A DNA stretch of 64,000 bases, taken from NCBI RefSeq assembly GCF_029626225.1, contig NZ_JARUBP010000001.1, forward strand, positions 3,782,001 through 3,846,000. Reading direction: 5' to 3'. The stretch is from Asanoa sp. WMMD1127 (GTDB lineage Bacteria > Actinomycetota > Actinomycetes > Mycobacteriales > Micromonosporaceae). The notes under the pieces are model-generated. The model saw nothing but the letters and a program-made list of their open reading frames with translations. It did no database searches and was not told the DNA's origin. Below, in pieces: positions 16,724-26,060 of the stretch. The stretch's first letter is position 1. Each line of letters begins with the position of its first letter. The translations under genes were made by a program, and so were the position numbers.

Positions 16724-17623
16724 GTGAACGACTTGGTATTGGCGCCGGAAGTGGCGGAAGCGCTCGGCGTCGGCAACCCCGTGGTCGCGCTGGAGAGCAC
16801 GATCATCGCGCACGGGCTGCCCCGCCCGGACAACCTCACGGTCGCCCGCGAGATCGAGGCGACGGTGCGGGCCGCCGGCGCGGTGCCGGCGACCATCGCG
16901 GTGCTCGAGGGGCGCGTGCACGTCGGCCTGGACGACGCCCAGCTGAGCCACCTGGCCGAGGCCGACCACGTCGCCAAGCTGTCGGCCCGCGACCTCGCCG
17001 TGGCCGCCGCGAAGCGGGTCGACGGCGCCACCACGGTCGCCGCCACGAGCGCGATCGCGGCCGCCTCGGGCATCCGGGTGTTCGCCACCGGCGGGCTCGG
17101 CGGCGTCCACCGCGACGCGCCCTACGACGAGTCGGCGGACCTGGTCACGCTGGCCCGCACGCCGATCGCGGTGGTCTGCGCCGGGGTCAAGTCGATCCTG
17201 GACGTCGGCGCGACGCTCGAACGGCTCGAGACGCTGGGCGTCGCCGTCGCCGGCTACCGGACGCTGCGTTTCCCGGGCTTTTACCTCACCGACAGCGGCT
17301 TCCCGGTGGACTGGTCGCTGGACTCGCCCGAGGAGGCCGCCCGGGCGATCACGGCGCGGGCCGCGCAGGGCGTGCACCACGGTGCGCTCGTGGTGGCCAA
17401 CCCGCTGCCGGCGGACCAGCAGCTCGACCCCGCCCTGCACGACCGCACGCTGGCCGAGGGGATGGCCGCGCTGGAGGAGCAGGGGGTGACCGGGAAGGCG
17501 GTCACGCCGTTCCTGCTGGGCTGGTTCCACGAGCACACCGCCGGGGCCAGCCTCGACGTCAACGTCCGGATCATCCTGCGCAACGCCGACCTGGCCGCCC
17601 GGATCGCCGCCGCTGCCGCATGA
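16724..17623 (+). CDS. psuG: Pseudouridine-5'-phosphate glycosidase
   Basis: 299 residues, the usual PsuG size. It cleaves the C-C glycosidic bond of pseudouridine 5'-phosphate to uracil and ribose 5-phosphate. Family motifs are [14 protein letters not shown] near the start, [11 protein letters not shown] in the middle and [15 protein letters not shown], which holds the Lys that forms the ring-opened ribose Schiff base. GTG start chosen because residues before it do not match the family. The stop overlaps psuK by ATGA, so glycosidase and kinase are translated together as a two-gene catabolic unit. Confidence 0.93.
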   Translation: MNDLVLAPEVAEALGVGNPVVALESTIIAHGLPRPDNLTVAREIEATVRAAGAVPATIAVLEGRVHVGLDDAQLSHLAEADHVAKLSARDLAVAAAKRVDGATTVAATSAIAAASGIRVFATGGLGGVHRDAPYDESADLVTLARTPIAVVCAGVKSILDVGATLERLETLGVAVAGYRTLRFPGFYLTDSGFPVDWSLDSPEEAARAITARAAQGVHHGALVVANPLPADQQLDPALHDRTLAEGMAALEEQGVTGKAVTPFLLGWFHEHTAGASLDVNVRIILRNADLAARIAAAAA

Positions 17624-18501
17624 ACGGCCGCGTGGCCGTGCTCGGAGATCTGGTGACCGACGTGGTCGCGGTGCTGGCCGAGCCGCCGGCGCCGGACACC
17701 GACACCGCCGCGGCGATCCGCTTCACCGGCGGCGGCCAGGCGGCCAACACGGCGGCCTGGCTCGCCTGGCACGGCGTCCCGGTCACGCTGCTGGCCGCGG
17801 TCGGCGACGACGCGGCCGGCGCCGCCCGGCTGGCCGAGCTGGCCGCCGCGGGCGTCGACTGTCCGCTGCCGCCGCGCCCGGGAGCGCCGACGGGCACCGT
17901 GATCGTGCTGGCCGAGGGCGGCCGGCGGACCATGGTCACCGACCGCGGCGCCAGCCTGCTGCTCGACCCGGACGAGGTCGCCGCCGCGCTGGCCGTCGGC
18001 GGCGCCGGGCACCTGCACCTGTCGGGGTACGCCCTGCTCGACGAGCGGTCGCGGCCGGCCGGCCTGCGGGCGCTGGCGGTGGCCCGGCGGTTGGGGCTGA
18101 CGGTGAGCGTCGACGCGGCGTCGGCCGCCCCGCTGCGGCAGGTGGGCGGCGCCGCATTCCGGTCCTGGGTACGCGGCGTCGACCTGCTGCTGGCCAACGA
18201 GGACGAGGCGGCGGTGCTGGCCGCCGACCGGCGGGACCGGCCCCGCGCACTCGCGGCCGAGCTCGGCGCGGCGGTGGTGGTCAAGCTGGGCGCGGCCGGC
18301 GCGATCTGGGCCGGCCCGGGCGGCGACGCGGAGGCGGTGCCCGCCGTCAGCACGGCCGTCGTGGACCCGACCGGCGCCGGCGACGCGTTCGCCGCGGGCC
18401 TGCTGGCCACGTGGCTCGCCGGCGGCGACGCGCGGGCCTGCCTGGCCGCAGCCGTCGCCGCGGGCGCGCGGGCCGTGGTCACGGTCGGCGCCCGCCCCTA
18501 G
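17620..18501 (+). CDS. psuK: PfkB-family sugar kinase, probable pseudouridine kinase
   Basis: 293 residues. Ribokinase/PfkB signatures: GGGQAANTA near residue 38 and the catalytic [12 protein letters not shown] near 250. Translationally coupled to psuG (ATGA), so its substrate is most likely pseudouridine, phosphorylated before cleavage by PsuG. The kinase family is certain; the substrate is inferred from context. Its TAG stop shares CTAG with the stop of the convergent reductase gene. Confidence 0.9.
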   Translation: MNGRVAVLGDLVTDVVAVLAEPPAPDTDTAAAIRFTGGGQAANTAAWLAWHGVPVTLLAAVGDDAAGAARLAELAAAGVDCPLPPRPGAPTGTVIVLAEGGRRTMVTDRGASLLLDPDEVAAALAVGGAGHLHLSGYALLDERSRPAGLRALAVARRLGLTVSVDAASAAPLRQVGGAAFRSWVRGVDLLLANEDEAAVLAADRRDRPRALAAELGAAVVVKLGAAGAIWAGPGGDAEAVPAVSTAVVDPTGAGDAFAAGLLATWLAGGDARACLAAAVAAGARAVVTVGARP

Positions 18502-19157
18502 GAGCGGGCGAGCGCCGCGATGTCGGGGTTGTCGAGGACGTGTTTGGGCGGGCCGGTGCGGGCGACCGCGAGCATCGCCCGGCCGACCTCCTCGGTCGTC
18601 ACCACCTGGCGCGGCGCGATGCGGCGGAACAGCGGGATCAGCCAGCCGAGCGCGGCCATCCCGACGCGGTAGACCCGGTTGCGCGGCTGGATGCCGTGCA
18701 GCGGCTGGATGAAGCCCGGCCGGAACATGTAGCCCTTGGGGAACCGCTCCAGCAGCTCACGCTCGGTGCGCCCCTTGACCTGGGCCCAGCGCTGCCGGGA
18801 GGTCTCGGAAGTGCCCGCGCCCGAGACGTAGACGAACGTCGGGTCGGGGGAGCGGGCCGCGAGGGCGTCGGCGACGCCGAGGGTCAGATCGTGCGTGATC
18901 CGCTCGTAGGTCTCGGCGCTCATCCCGACCGACGACACCCCGAGGCAGAAGAAGCAGGCGTCGATGCCGGCCAGCGCGTCGCCGGCGCCGTCGAGGTCGA
19001 ACAGGTCGGTGACGACGACCGAGTGCAGCTTGGGATGCTCGGCCCGCAGCGGCGAGCGGCCCAGCGACACCACTTCGGACACGTCGGGCGCGAGCAGGCA
19101 TTCGCGCAGCACGCCCTGGCCGACCATCCCGGTCGCGCCGGTGAGCAGGACCCGCAT
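18498..19157 (-). CDS. NAD(P)-binding Rossmann-fold reductase (atypical SDR / NmrA-like)
   Basis: 219 residues. N-terminal MRVLLTGATGMVGQGVLREC has the GxxGxxG dinucleotide site of extended/atypical short-chain dehydrogenases. DACFFCLGVSS and VYVSGAGTSE follow, and PKGYMFRPGFIQP near 150 fits the atypical family found as epimerase-like proteins. No classical YxxxK is evident. Substrate unknown. Its start is five bases past the antitoxin stop at 19163, so it is probably the third gene of the toxin-antitoxin transcript. Confidence 0.8.
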   Translation of the reverse strand: MRVLLTGATGMVGQGVLRECLLAPDVSEVVSLGRSPLRAEHPKLHSVVVTDLFDLDGAGDALAGIDACFFCLGVSSVGMSAETYERITHDLTLGVADALAARSPDPTFVYVSGAGTSETSRQRWAQVKGRTERELLERFPKGYMFRPGFIQPLHGIQPRNRVYRVGMAALGWLIPLFRRIAPRQVVTTEEVGRAMLAVARTGPPKHVLDNPDIAALARS

Positions 19158-19162
19158 GGCGC

Positions 19163-19474
19163 TCAGGCCGCGTTGTTGCGGGGCAGGGTGGCCAGCGCCC
19201 GGCGCAGGTCGGCGAGCGACACCGTCGCCGAGTCGTCGAGGTCGGCCAGCCCGGCCTCGATCCACTGGCGCATCAGCGTGGTGACGCCGATCCCGCGGGC
19301 GTCGGCCGCGGCCCGGACCCGCTCGTAGGTGGGCAACGGCAGGCGCACCGACCGGCTGACCATCGGCTGCTCGCTGTCGGGCGCCGGGAGGTCACCGGGG
19401 GTGCCGTTGCTGATCAGGTCGGCGAAGTCGTCGCCGCCTTCGTGGAACCGCTTGATGGCCTGGTCTCTGTCCAC
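19163..19474 (-). CDS. Ribbon-helix-helix-like antitoxin (BrnA-like, probable)
   Basis: 103 residues from GTG with GGAGG eight bases upstream; the frame extends further but without a ribosome site. The central SRSVRLPLPTYERVRAAADA followed by GIGVTTLMRQWIEAGL looks like a ribbon-helix-helix DNA-binding unit (strand, two helices). The gene begins 2 bp after the toxin stop, the toxin-first order typical of BrnT/BrnA. Expected to neutralise the toxin and repress the operon. Identification as BrnA rests on order and partner, not on close sequence identity. Confidence 0.65.
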   Translation of the reverse strand: MDRDQAIKRFHEGGDDFADLISNGTPGDLPAPDSEQPMVSRSVRLPLPTYERVRAAADARGIGVTTLMRQWIEAGLADLDDSATVSLADLRRALATLPRNNAA

Positions 19475-19476
19475 GG

Positions 19477-19758
19477 TCAACGCCTCCAACGGGTCACGTC
19501 CTCGTAGCGCTTGGCCTCGCTGTCGGTCATGTCGCGCGCCGAAAGGATGTCGTAGTCGTGGTCGTCGTGGACCGTCTCGGCGAGCAGGACCACGAGCCGC
19601 CGGCCGCGCCGGCTGGCGGCGTAGACCACGGTGAGCTCGTCGAGGCGCCGGATGACCCGCTGCGTGCCGTGCAGGGCCTCCCAGACCTCGCCGGGCGTCA
19701 CCTCGTAGACCGCGAGGTTGCTCAACGCGTCGTCGGTGAAGCTGTACCGGCGGCCCAC
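19477..19758 (-). CDS. BrnT-like ribonuclease toxin (probable)
   Basis: 93 residues from GTG, the typical BrnT length. The C-terminal ILSARDMTDSEAKRYED strongly resembles the ISAR...E(x)3-4YE end of BrnT toxins, and the middle RVVYAASRRGRRLVVLL-like strand pattern fits a RelE/BrnT fold (here VVYAASRRGRRLVVLLAE). The BrnT N-terminal FEWDxxK signature is replaced by YSFTDDALSN, so it is a divergent member. It would cleave RNA when free. Paired with the downstream antitoxin; the pair sits just before the reductase gene. Confidence 0.65.
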   Translation of the reverse strand: MGRRYSFTDDALSNLAVYEVTPGEVWEALHGTQRVIRRLDELTVVYAASRRGRRLVVLLAETVHDDHDYDILSARDMTDSEAKRYEDVTRWRR

Positions 19759-19831
19759 GCTCTCAACGTACCACGGACGTAACACGGACCGCGCCGTCGT
19801 CGCGGCACGCTTCTGGTGACAGGATGGAAGA

Positions 19832-20206
19832 GTGAAGCGCCCGGCCGCTCGACCAGTAGTCATCACCGACGCCGCGCGCAGCCAGGACGACCAGCTGCGC
19901 AGCCGGACGCATCGCTACGTCTTCATGATGCTGACGCGAGCCGTCTGCGTGATCGTCTTCGCGGTGCTCGTCGGCACCCGGCCGCCGCTGCTCTGGCTCT
20001 GGCTGCTGCTCGTCGGCGCGGCCGCGGTGGTGCTGCCCTGGCTGGCCGTCATCCTGGCCAACGACCGGCCGCCCAAGGAGAAGTACCGGCATTTCTCCAA
20101 AGGCAGCTCGAGCCATAAGGAGAAGCCGGCGCAGCCGAGCCTGCCGACCCAGCCGGCGAGGGACGACGATTCCGCGCCGCACAAAACAATCGACGCGGAA
20201 CCGTAA
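19832..20206 (+). CDS. DUF3099 membrane protein
   Basis: 124 residues. Begins with PVVITDAARSQDDQLRSRTHRY, typical of DUF3099, then two transmembrane helices (about 32-47 and 52-75) separated by a short PP turn, then a hydrophilic tail rich in K, S, P and D. GTG start with AGGA upstream. Function unknown; conserved in actinobacteria. Convergent with hrdB, with 12 bp between the stops. Confidence 0.83.
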   Translation: MKRPAARPVVITDAARSQDDQLRSRTHRYVFMMLTRAVCVIVFAVLVGTRPPLLWLWLLLVGAAAVVLPWLAVILANDRPPKEKYRHFSKGSSSHKEKPAQPSLPTQPARDDDSAPHKTIDAEP

Positions 20207-20218
20207 CCTTCGAGCCGC

Positions 20219-21808
20219 TCAGTCCAGGTAGTCGCGCAGGACCTGCGAGCGCGACGGGTGGCGCAGCTTGGACATCGTCTTCGACTCGATCTGGCGGATC
20301 CGCTCGCGGGTCACGCCGTAGACCTGGCCGATCTCGTCGAGCGTGCGCGGCTGGCCGTCGGTGAGGCCGAACCGCAACCGGACCACGCCGGCCTCGCGCT
20401 CGGAGAGCGTCTGCAGCACCTGCTGGAGCTGGTCCTGCAGCAACGAGAACGAGACCGCGTCGACGGCCACGACCGCCTCGGAGTCTTCGATGAAGTCGCC
20501 GAGCTGGCTGTCGCCCTCGTCGCCGATGGTCTGGTCGAGCGAGATCGGCTCCCGTGCGTACTGCTGGATCTCGAGGACCTTCTCCGGCGTGATGTCCATT
20601 TCCTTGGCGAGCTCTTCGGGGGTGGGCTCGCGGCCGAGGTCCTGGAGCAGCTCACGCTGTATGCGGCCGAGCTTGTTGATGACCTCGACCATGTGCACCG
20701 GGATGCGGATGGTGCGCGCCTGGTCGGCCATGGCGCGGGTGATCGCCTGCCGGATCCACCACGTCGCGTAGGTCGAGAACTTGTAGCCCTTGGTGTAGTC
20801 GAACTTCTCGACGGCGCGGATCAGACCCAGGTTGCCCTCCTGGATCAGGTCGAGGAAGGCCATGCCGCGGCCCGTGTAGCGCTTGGCCAGCGAGACCACG
20901 AGCCGGAGGTTGGCCTCCAGCAGGTGGTTCTTGGCGCGCTCGCCGTCGCGGGAGATCCAGCCCAGGTCGCGGGTCAGCTGCGTGGGCAGCTTCTCCTCGC
21001 CCTCGTCGGCGGCCCGCAACCGCTCGGAGGCGTAGAGGCCGGCCTCGATCCGCTTGGCCAGCTCGACCTCCTGCTCGGCGTTGAGCAGCGGAACCTTGCC
21101 GATCTGCTTGAGGTAGGCCCGGACGGAGTCGGCGGAGGCGGTCAGCTCCGCGTCGCGGCGGGCCTGCTTGAGCGCCTCGGACTCCTCGTCGTCCCACTCG
21201 AAGTCGTTGTCGGTCGCGGCCGAGGCGGCGTCGGTGGCGGCCGCCTGGGCCAGCTCGGCCGGCTCCTCCACGACGACGTCCTCGATCTCGGCGGCGAGCT
21301 CCTCGGGATCGATCTCTTCGCCCTCGGCGGGGGCCTCACCGGGCTCGGCGGGCGTCCCGTCGGCGTTCTTGGCCGCCGGCGCCTTGGTCGCCTTGGCCGC
21401 TGCCTTGGCCCGGGTGGCCTTGGCCGGCGCCGCCTTGGCCGCACTCGCGGCCGGCGCCGCGCCGTTGGCCGCCGGTGCGTCGTCGGTGGCGGCCGGTGGC
21501 GCCTGCTTGGGCGGCGCGGTCTTCTTGGCCGCCGTGGTCTTCGCGGTGGTGGCCCGGGAGGCGGGCGTCGCCGAACGGGCCGCGGCGACCTTGCGCTTCG
21601 TGCTCGCGGAGCCGTCGACCACGACGGTGATGCCGGCGTCGACGATGGCGCGCAGGATCTTCTTGGCCTGGGCCGGGGTCACCTCGGCCGACTCGACCGT
21701 GCGCTGGACCTCCGCCGACGTGATGTGACCGCCTCCGCGCTGGGCGTGGGCGATCAAAATCTCGGTGATCGAGCGGACGTCTGCGCCGGTTTGGCGTGGC
21801 TCTGTCAC
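20219..21808 (-). CDS. hrdB: Principal RNA polymerase sigma factor HrdB/SigA
   Basis: 529 residues from GTG with GGAAGG six bases upstream (the frame opens 31 codons earlier). Residues 1-225 are the actinobacterial extension: a region 1.1-like head, an Ala/Lys-rich linker (about 55-150) and an acidic stretch ([21 protein letters not shown]). Region 1.2 begins at 226 ([15 protein letters not shown]). Region 2 holds [20 protein letters not shown] and [14 protein letters not shown]. Region 3 follows, and region 4 ends with [20 protein letters not shown]. The full set of primary-sigma regions and the extension mark it as the housekeeping factor; the shorter paralogue is at 3067-4023. Confidence 0.97.
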   Translation of the reverse strand: MTEPRQTGADVRSITEILIAHAQRGGGHITSAEVQRTVESAEVTPAQAKKILRAIVDAGITVVVDGSASTKRKVAAARSATPASRATTAKTTAAKKTAPPKQAPPAATDDAPAANGAAPAASAAKAAPAKATRAKAAAKATKAPAAKNADGTPAEPGEAPAEGEEIDPEELAAEIEDVVVEEPAELAQAAATDAASAATDNDFEWDDEESEALKQARRDAELTASADSVRAYLKQIGKVPLLNAEQEVELAKRIEAGLYASERLRAADEGEEKLPTQLTRDLGWISRDGERAKNHLLEANLRLVVSLAKRYTGRGMAFLDLIQEGNLGLIRAVEKFDYTKGYKFSTYATWWIRQAITRAMADQARTIRIPVHMVEVINKLGRIQRELLQDLGREPTPEELAKEMDITPEKVLEIQQYAREPISLDQTIGDEGDSQLGDFIEDSEAVVAVDAVSFSLLQDQLQQVLQTLSEREAGVVRLRFGLTDGQPRTLDEIGQVYGVTRERIRQIESKTMSKLRHPSRSQVLRDYLD

Positions 21809-22076
21809 GAATGACCTTCCGGAGGCGATCGAGCGGGCACAGCCGGTCGGAACCAGCGATGCGGTGGGCCAGGTTTCAAAGGTAGTGGGCCCCCGAGCCA
21901 CGAACCGGCCTGCGCGGGAAGTTCGTGACAGGTGGGCAGGCGTGAATTGTAACGCCGTCGCTGGCGAAACATCGCGCGGCGCACGACCGTAGAGCGGCCT
22001 GGCCGCTGAAGGCGGCTGCCGGAGGAGAGCGAGCGATGGACTTTGTCAGAATCGTAACCGGAACGAAGGGGGCCCC

Positions 22077-22886
22077 ATGACCGACACGACGCCCGCTCCG
22101 GCGGAGCTTTTGGCGATCGCGGTGACCGTCGCGCGGGAGGCGGCCGACACCGCGCGGGCCATGCGCGCGGACGGCGTCTCCGGCGTCGCCACGAAGTCGA
22201 CCGACACCGACGTGGTCACCGCCGCCGACCGGGCCGTCGAGCGCCAGGTGATCGCCGCGCTGGGCGCGCTGCGGCCCGGCGACACGGTTCTCGGTGAGGA
22301 ATACGGGGGCTCCGACGGCCCCGGCGCGGTCCGCTGGGTGGTCGACCCCATCGACGGGACGGTCAACTACCTTTACGGCCTGCCGCAGTACGCGGTGTCG
22401 CTGGCCGCCGAGGTGGATGGGGTGGTCGTGGCGGGCGTGGTCCGCAACGCGGCCACCGGCGACGAGTGGACGGCCACGCTGGGCGGCGGCGCGTTCCGCG
22501 GCCGGCGGCGGCTGGGCGGCTCCGCGCAGACCGAGCTCGGGCAGGCGCTGGTGGCCACCGGCTTCGGCTACGACGCGAAGCGCCGGGCGCACCAGGCCGA
22601 GGTGCTGACCCGGTTGATCACCCGGGTCCGCGACATCCGCCGGTTCGGCGCCGCGGCGATCGACCTGTGCCTGGCGGCCGAGGGCAGCGTCGACGCGTAC
22701 TTCGAGAAGGGGCTCAACCCGTGGGACCACGCGGCCGGCGGGCTGATCGCCGCCGAGGCCGGGTTGCTGGTGGGTGGGCTGACCGGTCAGCCGGCCGGCC
22801 CGGACATGCTGGTGGCGGCGCCGCCGGCGATCTTCGGCCCGCTGAGCGGGCTGCTCGCCGAGTTCGACGCCGCCGGCGGTCCGTGA
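22077..22886 (+). CDS. suhB: Inositol monophosphatase family protein
   Basis: 269 residues. Metal-site motifs of the IMPase/FBPase superfamily are complete: GEEYGG (motif with the catalytic Glu), WVVDPIDGTVNYLYG, and NPWDHAAGGLIAAEAG near the C-terminus. It hydrolyses inositol 1-phosphate or a related sugar phosphate with Mg2+. Inositol is needed for phosphatidylinositol in actinobacteria. ATG preceded by a G-rich GAAGGGGG site. It is divergent from hrdB and shares a 268-bp upstream region with it. Confidence 0.92.
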   Translation: MTDTTPAPAELLAIAVTVAREAADTARAMRADGVSGVATKSTDTDVVTAADRAVERQVIAALGALRPGDTVLGEEYGGSDGPGAVRWVVDPIDGTVNYLYGLPQYAVSLAAEVDGVVVAGVVRNAATGDEWTATLGGGAFRGRRRLGGSAQTELGQALVATGFGYDAKRRAHQAEVLTRLITRVRDIRRFGAAAIDLCLAAEGSVDAYFEKGLNPWDHAAGGLIAAEAGLLVGGLTGQPAGPDMLVAAPPAIFGPLSGLLAEFDAAGGP

Positions 22887-22890
22887 GCCG

Positions 22891-23421
22891 TTACGGGGCG
22901 GGGCAGGCCTGCGGCGGCAGCTTCGGCTCGCCGGCCGCGGCCAGCTCCACAAGCGACTGGTTGACCTCGGTGGTGGTGGCCAGCTGCTTGAACTGGTCGC
23001 CGATCACCACGTCGACCACGTCGTCCTTGCGGGCCGGGTCGTATTCCGGCTTGGCCTCGTCGAGGAAGTAGGCCCGGATCACGTGGGCGCCGGCGACCGC
23101 CTTGGGCCCGAAGCGCAGCAGGGCCACCCCGTCGACGGCCGTCTTGGAGTTGCCCTTCTTGACGACCTGGAACTTGCGGTTGGCGAAGTCGCTGCCGACC
23201 GACTCGGCGAGATTGACCTTGTCGGTCGCGTTGAAGACATTGATCTTGATGTCTTCGGCCTTCTTCAGTGTCAGATCCACGACCGGCCAGCCCTCGGGGC
23301 ACTGGGCCGCCAGGGTGCGCCCCTTCTGCGAGTCGTCGACCAGCGCGTAGACCACAAAGGCCACAGCCAGCACCGCGAGCACGCTCACGACGACGAGCGC
23401 TCGCACTCGCGCAAAGGTCAT
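22891..23421 (-). CDS. LytR C-terminal-domain membrane protein (Cei-like)
   Basis: 176 residues from ATG with GGGAG eight bases upstream. One N-terminal membrane helix (about 7-28, VVVSVLAVLAVAFVVYAL), then an extracellular LytR_C domain: IKINVFNATDKVNLAESVGS matches the VxVxNGT...A..V pattern. Mycobacterial Cei, recalled as the neighbour of suhB, is needed for cell-envelope integrity; the same order and opposite orientation to suhB are seen here, which supports orthology. It ends 4 bp from the suhB stop. Confidence 0.83.
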   Translation of the reverse strand: MTFARVRALVVVSVLAVLAVAFVVYALVDDSQKGRTLAAQCPEGWPVVDLTLKKAEDIKINVFNATDKVNLAESVGSDFANRKFQVVKKGNSKTAVDGVALLRFGPKAVAGAHVIRAYFLDEAKPEYDPARKDDVVDVVIGDQFKQLATTTEVNQSLVELAAAGEPKLPPQACPAP

Positions 23422-23807
23422 AATCTCGCTCCCGTGCAGGTGACGGCGGTGGTGCTCGGTTGGCATGCCTGGTGGCGTGGCCTCGGTCACCCGGTCTGCG
23501 ACCGAGGTTAACGGTTGTCCGCCCGACGCGCGGAAACACCCATGACATCCCCGGCGCGCCGAACGTGATCCACGGCCGCAGACACCTATCTTCGTGTCGC
23601 CTGAGTCACATCGGGAACAACTTCGGGCCAAAGAGCGTCTTAGTGGGCCACGAGGGCGGTATACATGCCTCCCGCAGGGGCAGGTAAGGTACCGCGCTCG
23701 CGGGCGCCCGTCGTGCCCCGCCCGAAGTTTCGCGGCCGACCGGGAACCGAAACACCGTCGCTTGGCGTTACACCTAGGCGACTTATCGATACGGGAGAGT
23801 GAGACCG
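23422..23807. other. Divergent intergenic region between LytR_C and DUF4193 genes
   Basis: 386 bp with no supported gene. It must carry the promoters of both flanking genes. A candidate for DUF4193 is TTGGCG (23762-23767) with TATCGA (23784-23789), spacer 16, followed by GGGAGA. Nothing else was recognised. Confidence 0.4.
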
Positions 23808-24104
23808 ATGGCCACCGACTACGACGCCCCGCGTCGCGACGAGGTCGACCTCGGCGAGGACAGCCTGGAAGAGCTCAAGGCCCGGCGCACGGACGCACAG
23901 TCGGGCGCCGTTGACGTCGACGAGGCCGAAGTGGCCGAGAGCTTCGAGCTGCCGGGCGCCGACCTCGCCGACGAAGAGCTCACGGTCAAGGTGCTGCCGA
24001 TGCAGCAGGACGAGTTCCGCTGCGCGCGCTGTTTCCTTGTCCACCACCGCAGCCAGCTCGCCTTCGAGCGCAACGGCGATCTGATCTGCCGCGAGTGCGC
24101 GTAA
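23808..24104 (+). CDS. DUF4193 small acidic zinc-finger protein
   Basis: 98 residues. Very acidic N-terminal half (DEVDLGEDSLEELKAR, VDVDEAEVAESFELPGADLADEELTV), then CARC and CREC near residues 73 and 94 forming a likely four-cysteine zinc ribbon. This is the DUF4193 family, highly conserved in actinobacteria, with no settled function; a transcription- or translation-related role has been speculated because of the zinc ribbon. ATG with GGGAGA upstream. A strong hairpin follows its stop. Confidence 0.88.
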   Translation: MATDYDAPRRDEVDLGEDSLEELKARRTDAQSGAVDVDEAEVAESFELPGADLADEELTVKVLPMQQDEFRCARCFLVHHRSQLAFERNGDLICRECA

Positions 24105-24122
24105 CCGCCGATTGACCACCAT

Positions 24123-24150
24123 GGCGGCGACCCGGGGGTGGGTCGCCGCC
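24123..24150 (+). terminator. Hairpin terminator after DUF4193 gene
   Basis: GGCGGCGACCC (24123-24133) pairs perfectly with GGGTCGCCGCC (24140-24150) around GGGGGT, 18 bp past the DUF4193 stop. It separates this gene from the next one on the same strand. Confidence 0.7.
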
Positions 24151-24223
24151 GACGACTTCGACCTGCGGGCGTGGCCCGGACCTGCTTGACTCGTGACAGG
24201 GCACACGAGCTGAAGGGGTACGG

Positions 24224-25045
24224 ATGAGCCACGCCGACCGGTCCACGGGCGAACCAGACTCCGCGGCCCCGCCGGTGTCTCCGCCCGAGACCCCGTCCAC
24301 GAGCGACGCCGAGCTCGGTGACACCGTCGCCAAGCTCACCGCCGACGACCTCGAACCCGGCGCCCGCAAGCGCCTCCTGGGCCGGCTGGTCGGCCAGGTC
24401 CGCGCCCGGGGCGTGGGTGACCTCTTCAAGCCCCGCGCCGCCGTCAAATGGGTCGCCGACGCCGTCGGTGACGTCGCGCCGTACCTGCCGGTCCGCGACC
24501 TCGAGACGCTCCGCCGGCACCATCCCGGGCTCGACGACGACAAGCTCGCCGAGCGGCTCGTCCGCAACGCCAGCCGCGCCACCGCCAGCGTGGGCGCGGC
24601 CGGGGGCGGCGTCGCGGCGATCGAATGGGCCGCCACGCCCACCCTGCTCTCCGCCCCGGTGCTGCTGGCCGCCGAGACGGTCACCGTCGTGTCGATCGAG
24701 ATCAAGCTGATCGGCGAGCTGCACGAGGTCTACGGCCAGTCGGTGCCGGGCAACGGCGTCGAGCGGGCGATCCCGCTCGTGATGGCCTGGTCCCAGCAGC
24801 GCGGGGTCAACCCGATGGTGCCCGGCGTCGGCATCGGCGCGGTGCTCGGCACCGCCGCCCGCAAGGAGATGCGTGACCGGCTGCTGCGCCGGCTCGGCCG
24901 CAACCTGACCACGCTGGGCCCGTTCCTGACCGGCGCCGCGGTCGCCAGCTATCTCAACGGGCGCGCCACCAAGGCGCTGGGCGAGCAGGTGATCGCCGAC
25001 CTGAAGAAGCGCAAGCGCAAGATCATTGAGGGTGAGCAGCGCTGA
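24224..25045 (+). CDS. Conserved actinobacterial hypothetical protein with hydrophobic helices
   Basis: 273 residues, not assigned to a named family. Residues 1-45 are disordered (S/P/E/D-rich). Residues 120-165 form amphipathic to hydrophobic helices (GGGVAAIEWAATPTLLSAPVLLAAE) and 220-250 another (LGPFLTGAAVASYLNGRATKALG), ending in a K/R-rich tail. The glycine-rich hairpin-like helices recall EcsC/DUF697-type membrane-associated proteins, but this is weak. ATG with AAGGGG upstream. Its last 23 bp overlap the convergent DUF3093 gene. Confidence 0.65.
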   Translation: MSHADRSTGEPDSAAPPVSPPETPSTSDAELGDTVAKLTADDLEPGARKRLLGRLVGQVRARGVGDLFKPRAAVKWVADAVGDVAPYLPVRDLETLRRHHPGLDDDKLAERLVRNASRATASVGAAGGGVAAIEWAATPTLLSAPVLLAAETVTVVSIEIKLIGELHEVYGQSVPGNGVERAIPLVMAWSQQRGVNPMVPGVGIGAVLGTAARKEMRDRLLRRLGRNLTTLGPFLTGAAVASYLNGRATKALGEQVIADLKKRKRKIIEGEQR

Positions 25046-25490
25046 CCCGTGCGCTGATGACCCCGGCCAGCCGCACCGGGTCGCGCGAGCTGACCACCCA
25101 ATATGGCGTCGGGTCGGCCGGATCGTCGATGACCACCTGCACGGCGCCCGAGATCCACGGCCGCTGCACCACGAACGCGAGCTCGTGGCTGCCGACGCCG
25201 AGCAGCTCGCGCTTGCCGGCGGCGTCCAGCGGCACCGCGTCGGTGACGAACGACAGCGGGATGTGCGCGTCGTCGACGACCAGCTCGCCGCCGGTCACCG
25301 CCACCCGGATCCGGCCGGCCCGCCAGAGCCCCAGCAGGGTCAGCGGGATCAGCACCACGAACGGGAGCCACGCGCGTACGCCGCCGGCGCCCATCCACAC
25401 CTCGAGCGCGAGCAACGCCGCGACCGCCACCCCGCACGGCCACAGCCACCAGGGGAGCCGTAACCGCTCGGCGTAGTCATCGGTAGCCAC
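25023..25490 (-). CDS. DUF3093 membrane protein
   Basis: 155 residues from GTG. Two N-terminal transmembrane helices (LPWWLWPCGVAVAALLALEV and AWLPFVVLIPLTLLGLW), then a soluble domain with ITGGELVVDDAHIPLSFV-like strands (here VTGGELVVDDAHIP) and YWVVSSRDPVRLAGVI. This matches DUF3093, which in actinobacteria regularly sits beside dut, as here (divergent). Function unknown; the soluble part resembles a PH-like beta domain. Confidence 0.85.
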   Translation of the reverse strand: MATDDYAERLRLPWWLWPCGVAVAALLALEVWMGAGGVRAWLPFVVLIPLTLLGLWRAGRIRVAVTGGELVVDDAHIPLSFVTDAVPLDAAGKRELLGVGSHELAFVVQRPWISGAVQVVIDDPADPTPYWVVSSRDPVRLAGVISARVSAAHPQ

Positions 25491-25577
25491 GATGTCCGAG
25501 GGTACGGCGCGACGTACGCTCGGCACCCGGCAGGATAGGAACGACCGCCTCGGCGGACCCGACAGAAAGCTGACACC

Positions 25578-26060
25578 GTGACCGACGCCGCCGTCCGGGT
25601 GGCAGTGCGCCAGCTCGACCCGGACCTCCCGCTCCCGTCGTACGCCCATCCCGGTGACGCGGGCGCCGACCTGTCGGCGGCCGCCGACGTGGAGATCCCA
25701 CCCGGTGGCCGGGCGCTGGTGCCGACCGGCGTCGCGATCGCCCTGCCGGAGGGCTTCGTCGGCCTGGTGCACCCGCGCTCGGGGCTGGCCAGCCGGATGG
25801 GCGTGACGGTGCTCAACGCGCCGGGCACGGTGGACGCCGGCTACCGCGGCGAGATCCTCGTCAACCTCGTCAACCACGACCCCGCGACGCCCGCGAAGAT
25901 CTCGCGCGGTGACCGCATCGCCCAGCTTGTCGTGCAACGCGTCGAGCGGGCAGACTTCCACGTCGTCGAGACGCTGCCGGGATCCGCACGCGGATCGGGC
26001 GGCCACGGTTCGACCGGCGGCGTGGCGGCATCTTCGACCCTGGAAGGGCAGGCGCACTGA
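25578..26060 (+). CDS. dut: dUTP diphosphatase (dUTPase)
   Basis: 160 residues. Hydrolyses dUTP to dUMP and PPi, keeping uracil out of DNA. All five trimeric-dUTPase motifs are present: HPGDAGADL (I), HPRSGLA (II), [11 protein letters not shown] with the catalytic Asp (III), [10 protein letters not shown] (IV) and the C-terminal [13 protein letters not shown] (V), followed by a short extra tail. GTG start. Its stop overlaps the start of the DUF3710 gene (TGATG), so the two are coupled. Confidence 0.97.
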   Translation: MTDAAVRVAVRQLDPDLPLPSYAHPGDAGADLSAAADVEIPPGGRALVPTGVAIALPEGFVGLVHPRSGLASRMGVTVLNAPGTVDAGYRGEILVNLVNHDPATPAKISRGDRIAQLVVQRVERADFHVVETLPGSARGSGGHGSTGGVAASSTLEGQAH

